From assembly GCF_001562055.1 (NCBI RefSeq), contig NZ_LLWE01000024.1, positions 124,001 through 188,000 of the forward strand: DNA of 64,000 nt, in the 5' to 3' direction. This document shows positions 8,843-16,456 of this stretch, piece by piece. The notes under the pieces are model-generated. The model was not told the DNA's origin. It did not search any database and worked only from the letters and a program-made list of their open reading frames with translations. This DNA is from Polycladidibacter stylochi. GTDB taxonomy: Bacteria; Pseudomonadota; Alphaproteobacteria; Rhizobiales; Stappiaceae. The position numbers and the translations under genes are program-made. Numbering within the stretch: the first letter of the stretch is position 1; every line of letters begins with the position of its first letter.

Positions 8843-9367
8843 TTACCGGCGTAAATTATTGACGATCCAAGCGAGATCTTTATCGATAATACCCAACTCT
8901 TCCATGTGATTATAAGTATTAATCACGTACACATCGTTCTCACCTGACTGCCCCTTAGCTGCTTGTACAATCTCAAGCTGCTCTTCTAGGCTCAGTTTTT
9001 GCGCATATTGCTCATGGTCTTGATCGGCCACAAAGCTGAGGGCCTCAACTCTACGCGGACCATTTTGCGATATCTCGACCGGTGCTAGAATTTCCTTATA
9101 AACCATCGTTTGCTGTTCACGCGCACGCAGGTACGTAGTTGTCTTATCAACAAGCTCACTTCGCACACGAAAAGCCATACCTGCACAGTGCCCACCTTCA
9201 TCAAGTCCAAACACCAAGCCGGGTTTCTCCTGTGTGCCTCTATGGATCCAGGAATAAATGCAAAGCGATCGATGAAAACCAACAAGAGTGGCTGGTATGG
9301 CCTCTTCAAACTCAAATCCGGGTTGCCACATAAGCGATCCATATCCAAAAACCCATAAATCTGACAT
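8843..9367 (-). CDS. chaC: ChaC-type gamma-glutamylcyclotransferase
   Basis: Enzyme that cleaves glutathione to 5-oxoproline and Cys-Gly in the cytosol. The family signature VFGYGSLMW is at residues 6-14 and the catalytic glutamate lies in YLRARE (E84). The 174-residue length matches short ChaC enzymes. The start was set at the ATG at 9367; the frame is open for 34 more codons upstream, but those would overlap the start of the divergent DUF2125 gene and contain no family sequence, whereas the chosen start has AGGA about 12 bases upstream. The product should act on glutathione, which is abundant in these bacteria. Confidence 0.88.
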   Translation of the reverse strand: MSDLWVFGYGSLMWQPGFEFEEAIPATLVGFHRSLCIYSWIHRGTQEKPGLVFGLDEGGHCAGMAFRVRSELVDKTTTYLRAREQQTMVYKEILAPVEISQNGPRRVEALSFVADQDHEQYAQKLSLEEQLEIVQAAKGQSGENDVYVINTYNHMEELGIIDKDLAWIVNNLRR

Positions 9368-9460
9368 ATGCGTATAATTCCTGTAAAATAACTGTTGCCG
9401 ATCGCCTAACAGGATGCCAAAGCTCTTGCAACTTGATTTGTTAAAACGATTGGAGCACTC

Positions 9461-10480
9461 ATGGGGCATGTGAATACTACAGCCAAAAAGAGCACTAAAA
9501 AATATTACATTCTCGCTGGTATCATTGCATTTATTGCCTTTGCTTGGGCTATGGTCTGGGATTTTGGTCGTGGTGCGATACGCGACTTTTTACGCAATGG
9601 CATCGCAGTTGCTGCCCAGCAGGGCACCAACATTAACTGCGGCGCACAAGACATAAGTGGTTTTCCTTGGAAGTTTGAATTAAACTGCACGCCGCTAATT
9701 ATTGATAGTAAAGATATAAAGCTGGACTTATCGCAACTCACTGCAACCGCCTTAGCCTATAATCCCGGTCACATTATTGTTGCTTTACACTCACCATTTA
9801 GCACTTCAATTGCCCATGCGGGAACCACAATCACTGCAAACTGGCAAGAGGCACTAACCAGTGCACGTGCAACGACGGAAGGCATTACCCAGTTAGATAT
9901 TGATATTAATCGGCTGAAAGCCAAAATCACCACTTCAGACTTGCCAATTCACTTTTCTGTCGCTTCAGGCGAAGTCCATCTACGCGAAACAAAAAATGAG
10001 CAAGATCTGGAAGCCGCAATCGTTGCCAACGCAGCTCGGCTAGATGTATTGCCCTTTAACAGCCCTATGGACATAACATCACGTATTGTTCTTAAAAGTG
10101 GGGCAAACATCATTAAGAATAAGCCCTCTTCGCTAGAAGCACTATTACAACATGGTCCGCTAACATTCGTTATAAAGCAGCTCAACGCCAAAGTGGACGG
10201 AGTCTCGTTTAAAACCAGCACGGCACTCCGTCTAAACCCGAATGGCTACTTGGAAGGTGACTTGCCACTCACCGTGACAGGCGCACAAAACCTTTCAAAC
10301 CTGCTCGAACCCTTGTTTCCAAGTGGCTCATCATTACCAAGCACCATACAAGCAGCGGCCATGGCCATTGGCACGACTGATAGCAATGGGCAGGTAACAG
10401 CTAACCTGCCAATATCCTATAGAAAAAATCGCGTATATCTTGGTTTTATTGACCTTGGACCGCAACAAAAACTGCTCTAA
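9461..10480 (+). CDS. DUF2125 domain protein
   Basis: Alphaproteobacterial envelope protein of 339 residues. A single hydrophobic helix at about 15-36 follows a short lysine-rich tail, so it is likely anchored in the inner membrane with the rest in the periplasm. The remainder is beta-rich with repeated short strands and alternating polar and hydrophobic residues, consistent with DUF2125. Two cysteines (in NINCGAQ and ELNCTP) may form a disulfide. The family has no known function. Start ATG at 9461 has GGAG six bases upstream. It is transcribed divergently from chaC with 93 bases between the starts. Confidence 0.8.
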   Translation: MGHVNTTAKKSTKKYYILAGIIAFIAFAWAMVWDFGRGAIRDFLRNGIAVAAQQGTNINCGAQDISGFPWKFELNCTPLIIDSKDIKLDLSQLTATALAYNPGHIIVALHSPFSTSIAHAGTTITANWQEALTSARATTEGITQLDIDINRLKAKITTSDLPIHFSVASGEVHLRETKNEQDLEAAIVANAARLDVLPFNSPMDITSRIVLKSGANIIKNKPSSLEALLQHGPLTFVIKQLNAKVDGVSFKTSTALRLNPNGYLEGDLPLTVTGAQNLSNLLEPLFPSGSSLPSTIQAAAMAIGTTDSNGQVTANLPISYRKNRVYLGFIDLGPQQKLL

Positions 10481-10519
10481 CTGGGATCAAAGCTGACAGT
10501 TTTGGCAGTGCAATAAAAA

Positions 10520-10539
10520 GGGAGGGTATTAACCCTCCC
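10520..10539. terminator. Terminator hairpin between convergent genes
   Basis: GGGAGGGT and ACCCTCCC pair perfectly around an ATTA loop. On the minus strand the stem is followed by five T residues, which makes it a good intrinsic terminator for the acetyltransferase gene; on the plus strand the tail is merely AT-rich, so it may also serve the DUF2125 gene. Confidence 0.72.
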
Positions 10540-10572
10540 AGATAATTATTAGTTTCATCAATAAAACTAAAC

Positions 10573-11043
10573 TCAAAGACTCTCGAGCTTATCTGTATTA
10601 ATAAAATAGCTGGTTTTTTCGCCCGGCTCGCCGATACGCTCATAAAGGCCAGTCAACCCAACATCCACAACAGGCTTGGCAGGCACCATCCAGCGGATGT
10701 TTTCCCAATCACGCTTTTTACTAATTTCATCGAGCTGGCCAATCAAGGCACGGCCGATGCCTTTTCCCTGATACTCAGGCTTTACGTAAATATCCTCCAG
10801 CTGGCCAAAATTCAGGCCACTGGTCAAATCAGGCAAGTCATAAAAAGCTGCAAAACCGATAAGCTCACCATCGTCATAGGCTCCGAGCAGCTCAACTTGG
10901 TTGTTTTCAATCATAGCTTCGGCATACACTTCATCAGGGCGTCTTGGTGCCCCGCGCTTCACAGCCTGTGCGTTTTCTGCAATCAATAATGCCAGCTTAG
11001 GGGCATCATGAGGACCCAAAGGTCTGATCCTAAGATCAGTCAT
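10573..11043 (-). CDS. GNAT family N-acetyltransferase
   Basis: Acetyl-CoA-dependent acetyltransferase of about 156 residues. The acetyl-CoA pyrophosphate-binding motif A is clear: VKPEYQGKGIGRALI, with Q-G-K-G-I-G-R at about 92-98, preceded by the usual beta strands (ELIGFAAF). The substrate cannot be told from sequence. Starts at GTG 11058, ATG 11052 and ATG 11043 are all in frame; I give the last because the protein then begins MTDLRIRPL, typical of the fold, but none has an obvious ribosome site. It ends at a strong T-tailed hairpin and is convergent with DUF2125. Confidence 0.85.
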   Translation of the reverse strand: MTDLRIRPLGPHDAPKLALLIAENAQAVKRGAPRRPDEVYAEAMIENNQVELLGAYDDGELIGFAAFYDLPDLTSGLNFGQLEDIYVKPEYQGKGIGRALIGQLDEISKKRDWENIRWMVPAKPVVDVGLTGLYERIGEPGEKTSYFINTDKLESL

Positions 11044-11207
11044 AGCTTTCATTCCCACTCGGTCAAACTAGCCACACTTGGCTATGTAGAAAAACGAATT
11101 AAGGTAGAACTACCTTTATGTAATCTAAAAACAAACAGCAATATCGCGTCAACCTGTTATATACCAGTTCGCGTCATTGTACCGATTTATTTAGAAAGAA
11201 AAAAATA

Positions 11208-12113
11208 ATGCTGCCAATACAGCGACAAACCGCCACACTTATTGGCTTTTCAGCAATAGTCATGTGGTCACTGCTCACACCGCTTAGCGTCTATGCCGGA
11301 AGCTTACCCGCCTTTCAGCTCAATGCTATTTGCTTTGCCATCTCATCCATCATTGCCTTTGCAGGCTACGCAAGCAAACCGGGTTTTTCAAAAAGCCTGC
11401 GTCAACCTCCAAAAGTTTATGCTTTGGGAATATTTGCCATGTTTGCCTACCATGCGTTTTTATTCTTAGGCATCCGCAACGCACCGCCTATAGAGGCCAG
11501 CCTTCTCAACTATCAATGGCCCGTGCTTATTGTCGTATTTTCCGCAGCTTTGCCCGGTGAAAAATTGCGATATTTCCATATCCTCGGGGCATTGATGGGC
11601 TTACTTGGTGCGGCTATTCTCGTCACTGGTGGCACATCTTTTAGCATATCACCAGAGTATACATTCGGTTACGCCTCAGCAATTATGGCAGCACTGGTCT
11701 GGTCAAGCTATTCTGTCATCACTCGGTATTTTGGGCAAATTCCAACCCAGGTTGTTGCCGTGTTTTGCTTAACAACCTCACTTCTGTCACTTGTCTGCCA
11801 CCTCATTTGGGAAACAACCGTATGGCCCCAAAACCACAGTGAATGGGTTGCCGTATTTGCCATGGGAGTAATGCCACTAGGGCTATCTTTCTTCACATGG
11901 GATATCGGTATGAAGCATGGCGATATACAGCTGCTAGGGGCTTTAGCCTATACGGCGCCACTGCTTTCCACAGCACTCATGATAGCGCTGGGTTTTGCGA
12001 GCTTAACCTGGACCGTCGTTCTAGCCTGCCTGCTTATTGTTGGAGGCGCAGCCGTTGCCGCACAAGAGCTTGTAGGGTCCTTGCTAAAACGAGGTAAGCC
12101 TTCAGCATCCTAG
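11208..12113 (+). CDS. EamA/DMT family transporter
   Basis: Ten-helix drug/metabolite transporter of 301 residues, made of two EamA repeats (about 12-140 and 155-290). Repeat one contains NYQWPVLIVVFSA and repeat two the matching ALAYTAPLLSTALM segment, both typical of the superfamily. Such carriers export amino acids or other small metabolites; the substrate is not predictable. The ATG at 11208 follows an A-rich GAAAGAAAAAAAT leader with only a weak ribosome site. It is divergent from the acetyltransferase, with 164 bases between the chosen starts. Confidence 0.85.
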   Translation: MLPIQRQTATLIGFSAIVMWSLLTPLSVYAGSLPAFQLNAICFAISSIIAFAGYASKPGFSKSLRQPPKVYALGIFAMFAYHAFLFLGIRNAPPIEASLLNYQWPVLIVVFSAALPGEKLRYFHILGALMGLLGAAILVTGGTSFSISPEYTFGYASAIMAALVWSSYSVITRYFGQIPTQVVAVFCLTTSLLSLVCHLIWETTVWPQNHSEWVAVFAMGVMPLGLSFFTWDIGMKHGDIQLLGALAYTAPLLSTALMIALGFASLTWTVVLACLLIVGGAAVAAQELVGSLLKRGKPSAS

Positions 12114-12191
12114 CCCAATTGGGGAATGGTCATCACACGATCAAGTCTCTAGTTTCAGCTAAAGAAGCGAAATAAGGAGTGCTCAATCGTT

Positions 12192-13091
12192 ATGTGCAAA
12201 GCTAAGGCAATAAAAAACTTAAAGCCACGTCGTAGTGTGCTCTACATGCCAGGTTCTAATGCGCGCGCACTCGAAAAAGGGCGCAGCCTGCCTTGTGATG
12301 CTCTCATCTTGGATTTGGAAGATGCCGTCGCCCCGGAACAAAAACAAACAGCCCGTCAATTGGTTTGCCAAGCTGTTCAGGAAGGTGGCTATGGCTATAG
12401 AGAGGTTGTTATTCGAATCAACGGCTTTGATACAGAATGGGGCCTAGATGATTTAGAGGCCGCCACGAAAGCCAAACCACACGCGATTTTAATGCCGAAA
12501 GTAAGCAGTGCGAACGATCTTTGGAAAGTCGCCGAACTTATGGAAAAGCAGGGTGTTTCCGGTGAAATTGATCTTTGGATTATGATGGAAACACCCAAAG
12601 CAATTCTTGCCGCAAAAGAAATTGCTGAAACAATTCCGCATTTGCCCTGTAATGTGGGTGCCATAGTTATCGGCACTAACGACTTGGCAAAAGAAACCGG
12701 GGCAAAACTCGTTGAGGGCCGGCAAGCGTTCCTTCCTTGGCTGATGAGCTGTGTTGCAACAGCACGCGTTGCTAAAATCGATGTAATTGATGGCGTATAC
12801 AACGATTTTTCAAACTCGGAAGGTTTCTTAAAAGAAACCGAACAAGGGGCTTTACTCGGTATGAACGGTAAAACTCTAATACACCCCAAGCAAATTGCCG
12901 TCAGTAATGATGTCTTTTCACCCAACCAGGAAGAGGTGGAATGGGCAAAGAAAGTCATCGCCGCATTTAACGCCGAAGAGAATAAGGGAAAAGGTGCGCT
13001 ACAGGTAGAAGGCAAAATGGTCGAGCGGTTACATGCCGAACAAGGAGAAAAAGTTGTTGCAATGGCTGAGTGCTTGTTAGAACGTGGTTAG
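12192..13091 (+). CDS. HpcH/HpaI (CitE-like) CoA-ester lyase
   Basis: Member of the citrate lyase beta-chain/malyl-CoA lyase superfamily, 299 residues, forming a TIM barrel with a magnesium site. Recognisable elements are RRSVLYMPGSN at 13-23, DALILDLEDAVAP at 36-48, IMMETPKAIL near 129 and GTNDLAKE near 160. Enzymes of this type cleave or form malyl-, citramalyl- or methylmalyl-CoA esters; which one applies here is not clear. An AAGGAG ribosome site lies about 13 bases before the ATG. A DUF1737 gene follows after 59 bases in the same direction, a pairing I recall from other Hyphomicrobiales. Confidence 0.82.
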   Translation: MCKAKAIKNLKPRRSVLYMPGSNARALEKGRSLPCDALILDLEDAVAPEQKQTARQLVCQAVQEGGYGYREVVIRINGFDTEWGLDDLEAATKAKPHAILMPKVSSANDLWKVAELMEKQGVSGEIDLWIMMETPKAILAAKEIAETIPHLPCNVGAIVIGTNDLAKETGAKLVEGRQAFLPWLMSCVATARVAKIDVIDGVYNDFSNSEGFLKETEQGALLGMNGKTLIHPKQIAVSNDVFSPNQEEVEWAKKVIAAFNAEENKGKGALQVEGKMVERLHAEQGEKVVAMAECLLERG

Positions 13092-13150
13092 GCAATCGTG
13101 CTTTATGCTACAAAGCAAGCCCATTAACAAAACAACAACAAGCGAGAAAC

Positions 13151-13357
13151 ATGCGCCTTTATCGTCTGATAACTGAACCGGATACACCGGAGTTTTGCCA
13201 CAGAGTAACCCAAGCCCTTAATCGTGGTTGGGAGCTCCACGGCTCACCATCAACCACCTATGACGCCACCAAAGGCGTTACCATTTGTGCACAGGCTGTC
13301 ACCAAATACGTGCCTGACGAAGAATATACACGTGAAACAAAGCTTGGGGCCTACTGA
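13151..13357 (+). CDS. DUF1737 small protein
   Basis: Protein of 68 residues that matches the DUF1737 pattern: MRLYRLITEPDTPEFCHRV at the start and ALNRGWELHGSPSTTYD in the middle, a compact alpha-beta fold. Function unknown. The open frame extends 27 codons upstream into the end of the CoA-ester lyase gene, but the conserved sequence starts at the ATG at 13151, so I use that. Position directly after the lyase suggests co-transcription. Family members are common next to metabolic genes in Alphaproteobacteria, which does not fix a role. Confidence 0.8.
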   Translation: MRLYRLITEPDTPEFCHRVTQALNRGWELHGSPSTTYDATKGVTICAQAVTKYVPDEEYTRETKLGAY

Positions 13358-13364
13358 TTGTATC

Positions 13365-13384
13365 GAGGGGGAATAAGCCCCCTC
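13365..13384 (+). terminator. GC-rich hairpin after the DUF1737 gene
   Basis: GAGGGGG and CCCCCTC form a perfect 7-bp stem around AATAAG, eight bases after the DUF1737 stop codon. There is no T-tract behind it (AAAGTTAC), so it may work as a weak intrinsic terminator or protect the 3' end. The next 230 bases to the AEC gene are very AT-rich and hold no gene I can support. Confidence 0.55.
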
Positions 13385-13623
13385 AAAGTTACATCACCGC
13401 GCTGCACATACCCGACAAAATACGAATGGAATAAAAAATATGAACCACAACTCTGGGCAGATATAAAATATACCACACGCAAATATATTCATAATAAATA
13501 TATCCACTTTACTATTAGATGAGTGATATTTTACTTATGATTTACTTGATATATATTTAGTTGCGGCAAGCTTACCCATTCCACTTTCATTTTTTTTCGT
13601 GTAGAGCAATATAAAAACGAAGA

Positions 13624-14574
13624 GTGCCTACCGTGATAGATGCATTTATTAACGCCATAGCTCCAATTTTCAGTGTTGTTGTCATTGGCTATATTCTTGG
13701 TAAAAAGAAGATATTTGATGCCGAAGCAGTTAATACAATTAACCGCTTGGTATTCTATGCTTTGCTGCCGCCCTTCTTCTTAGGTTTGAGCGGGCAGGCC
13801 CCTTTCCATGACTTTGAGCCTCTTTATCTTCTGGCATATTTTTCTGTCAGCCTCTTGATAAATGCCAGCGTAGCCTTGGTCAGCTATAAGTTGTTCAAGC
13901 GTGATCTGCGTGAAAGTATTCTGCTTGGCTTCATGGCAGGCTTTGTCAATCATACCTTCTTTATTTTACCCGTTGCTAAGGTCATATACGGCGCGAATGC
14001 TATTCTACCTGTCACAGCGGTCATTGCTGTTGATATGATGATTATGTATGGCGCAACGGTTATTATAATGGATTGTGCGAGTAAAAGCAGCACCAGCGCA
14101 TCAAGAGCGGATAAAGTAAAGCATATCGCCAAAACCATTGGCACCAACCCACACTCGCTCAGCCTGATCGCTGGTCTTGTATTAAACATAGCCGGAGTAT
14201 CCTTTGACAATGGCCTAGGTGTTTTTACTGGATTTTTAGGTTCTGCAGCAGCTCCATGCTCTTTATTTGCGTTAGGGCTGTTTCTAAGCGGTCAAAAACT
14301 AACCGGTAATGTCGGGTTGGTCAGCTTCATCAGCACCATGAAACTGCTGGTCATGCCAATACTGGCACTAATTTCATTTACAATGGTATTCAAGTTGGCA
14401 CCGAACTGGGAAGGACCGGGCATGTTTGTCGCTGCAGGTCCTTGCGGCACATTACCATTTATCTTGGCTATTCAATATAAAGTGCGCGTAGATACCATCT
14501 CGCAGGTTTTGCTGATCACCACATTTGCCTGCAACATCACCCTATCGCTGGTTATACTTTTCCAAGCTATGTAA
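13624..14574 (+). CDS. AEC family auxin-efflux-like carrier
   Basis: Secondary transporter of 316 residues with about ten hydrophobic helices, beginning INAIAPIFSVVVIGYILGK, the characteristic N-terminus of the AEC (auxin efflux carrier/MdcF) family. In bacteria these carry small organic acids such as malate, malonate or lactate. Helix-breaking GLFLSGQKL near 218-226 and the C-terminal repeat fit the fold. Start is GTG at 13624 or GTG three codons later; the second has GAAG at a better distance. It converges with the ATP-grasp gene 20 bases beyond its stop. A second AEC carrier occurs at 52-53 kb. Confidence 0.87.
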   Translation: MPTVIDAFINAIAPIFSVVVIGYILGKKKIFDAEAVNTINRLVFYALLPPFFLGLSGQAPFHDFEPLYLLAYFSVSLLINASVALVSYKLFKRDLRESILLGFMAGFVNHTFFILPVAKVIYGANAILPVTAVIAVDMMIMYGATVIIMDCASKSSTSASRADKVKHIAKTIGTNPHSLSLIAGLVLNIAGVSFDNGLGVFTGFLGSAAAPCSLFALGLFLSGQKLTGNVGLVSFISTMKLLVMPILALISFTMVFKLAPNWEGPGMFVAAGPCGTLPFILAIQYKVRVDTISQVLLITTFACNITLSLVILFQAM

Positions 14575-14594
14575 GTGGCTTCTCAAACCACCAA

Positions 14595-15632
14595 TCACAC
14601 AATGAGTTTTAAAACCTCATCAAATACATCTATAACCCGCGCCTCATGTGCTTTGCTACTCGCCAAAAATCCGGCAAAACTCGGCCCGGCATTCACTTCC
14701 AAAATACATCCGCCACTTTCCGCTCTTATATCTTGTGCCAGTAAATCAATTCCAGCATAACGCAAACCGCTCGCCCGAACGGCATCAATAGCCATTTTTC
14801 GAAAATGCTGGCTCACAAGTGTACTCACATCAACGCAGCTCCCACCGCACGAGAGGTTGGCATTTGCCAGCAGGTCAATACAATCACCCTTTAAGGGCAC
14901 ATCTGTTAGACAGCGGCCACTGTTCGCAATGTGCTCCATTATCCGCGCATCATTAAAAGCAAGCTTCAGGCTTGGCTTCTCAATGAGTAATTGGCGCAAA
15001 TGCTTATCAATTAGTTCGGCGAATGTACTGTGACCATCGCCAAACACATGTAATGGCCGCCGCTCGATTGCAGCCATCACACGCTCCCCAACCACGACAA
15101 GACGATAATCAAGCCCTTCGATCTTTTCTTGTACCAAGGCACTGTCGTAACTGCGCAGCATACCTTGCAGCCTCGATAAAAGCTCTTCTTTGCTGCGTAC
15201 TTCATAAACATCTTTGCCTTGCGAACCATCATTCGGCTTCACAAAAACAGAAAAGCCAACACGGTCGGCAAAGCCAAGTGCAGCCTCTATACCATTTAAT
15301 GAATCGGCAAAGTGGGCATGAGAGCGCGCAAACCCAAGCAACGCTCCCTCATTATGCACAAGAATAGAACGGGGAACAGGTACGCCTTGGCTGGCAAGCA
15401 GCCCATTACAAAACTGCTTGTCATTGGCAACCAGTCCGGCTCCATAATCATTTACTGGATAAGCAGTCCCTTTAAAGGGCATTTTCGTGCCGCATGGCAA
15501 AACAAAGTAACCAACATACTGAAATTGCGTATCGAGAAAAAAACCGATACCGCGACGCTGGCATTGCGCCAACAATAACCGGTGGCTAGCGCTTAAACGC
15601 GAACTATCTTGTGCGCAGTCAAAAAATTCCAT
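14595..15632 (-). CDS. ATP-grasp ligase (glutathione/cyanophycin synthetase-like)
   Basis: ATP-grasp enzyme of 345 residues. The glycine-rich ATP loop VFVKPNDGSQGKDV is at about 129-142, the hinge follows at LVQEKIEG, and the metal-binding EVNAGPSFAGF is near 317. The middle portion, with AAIERRPLHVFGDGHST, resembles the C-terminal half of cyanophycin and gamma-glutamylcysteine/glutathione bifunctional synthetases. It should join a carboxylate to an amine using ATP; the substrates are unknown. The ATG lies 36 bases after lolA in the same direction with no strong ribosome site, so it may be the last gene of the aminotransferase-ftsK-lolA run. Confidence 0.72.
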   Translation of the reverse strand: MEFFDCAQDSSRLSASHRLLLAQCQRRGIGFFLDTQFQYVGYFVLPCGTKMPFKGTAYPVNDYGAGLVANDKQFCNGLLASQGVPVPRSILVHNEGALLGFARSHAHFADSLNGIEAALGFADRVGFSVFVKPNDGSQGKDVYEVRSKEELLSRLQGMLRSYDSALVQEKIEGLDYRLVVVGERVMAAIERRPLHVFGDGHSTFAELIDKHLRQLLIEKPSLKLAFNDARIMEHIANSGRCLTDVPLKGDCIDLLANANLSCGGSCVDVSTLVSQHFRKMAIDAVRASGLRYAGIDLLAQDIRAESGGCILEVNAGPSFAGFLASSKAHEARVIDVFDEVLKLIV

Positions 15633-15668
15633 TAGAGTATGCTTAGCTATATATGCCCTACAAAATCA

Positions 15669-16340
15669 CTAGTCGTTATGACGGTTTTGCCGCGCATTAG
15701 CCAAATAGTCGATTTTGAAAAGCTTCGGGTTGGTCGGGCCATTCTCAACTACGTTGTAAATAGCTACAGAAGTATCGTAGCCTTGGCTATCGCGTACAGT
15801 CCATTGTTTCAACCGGTAATCAGCACTATCAAACACAAGAGTTAAGCGGCCCGAATTAAACTTGGTCTTATCATCAATCACGACAGAAATTAAATCTGGT
15901 TCAATCTGGATCGATGTAACATTGGCATCACGCTGCAAGTCAATTTTATCAGAAAGCAAGAACCGTAGCGGGGTTTGTGAAAGCGGCCATAAATCCTGCG
16001 TCTGTAATTTCCGGTCTTTAACCGAAATCATTTCCCCATCGCCAATGATATCCAACGATGAAGGCTTATTGTAGTAAAACCGTACTTTACCAGGCCGGTG
16101 AATAAAGAACTTGCCTTCCACCCGGCCACCAGTAGGGCCAAACTGAATAAAGTCACCGTGCATTGTTTTAACCGAGTTGAAATAGCGGTTAATACTAGCC
16201 ACGACCTGCGCTTTACTAGCTGATTTCGCCAAGCTTGCAGTAGGCACACAAAAAAATGAAAAGGCTACAATTACGAGTGCTAGTAATTGCTTTATGCCAA
16301 TCCAATAAATGAGTTTGTTTCTCAAGCAACTTGTGCCCAT
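15669..16340 (-). CDS. lolA: LolA family outer-membrane lipoprotein carrier
   Basis: Periplasmic chaperone that carries lipoproteins from the inner-membrane LolCDE complex to the outer membrane. The first 38 residues are a signal sequence with a hydrophobic core at about 10-31 and a plausible cleavage after ASLA. The mature part has LolA features: INRYFNSVKTMHGDFIQ, GKFFIHRPGKVRFYY and paired beta strands ending in a hydrophobic C-terminus. I chose the ATG at 16340, which has AAGAGG five bases upstream, over the TTG at 16406. It follows ftsK by 116 bases, an order well conserved in Alphaproteobacteria. Confidence 0.88.
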   Translation of the reverse strand: MGTSCLRNKLIYWIGIKQLLALVIVAFSFFCVPTASLAKSASKAQVVASINRYFNSVKTMHGDFIQFGPTGGRVEGKFFIHRPGKVRFYYNKPSSLDIIGDGEMISVKDRKLQTQDLWPLSQTPLRFLLSDKIDLQRDANVTSIQIEPDLISVVIDDKTKFNSGRLTLVFDSADYRLKQWTVRDSQGYDTSVAIYNVVENGPTNPKLFKIDYLANARQNRHND

Positions 16341-16456
16341 ATTTGCCTCTTGTAATCCAGCAATTGCTGGCTTTGGTCTATCAAGATAAAACCGCCATTT
16401 TATCAATAATGTTCACTAGCGAAATGCCATGTCAACACTATGGCAACACCTTGTCT

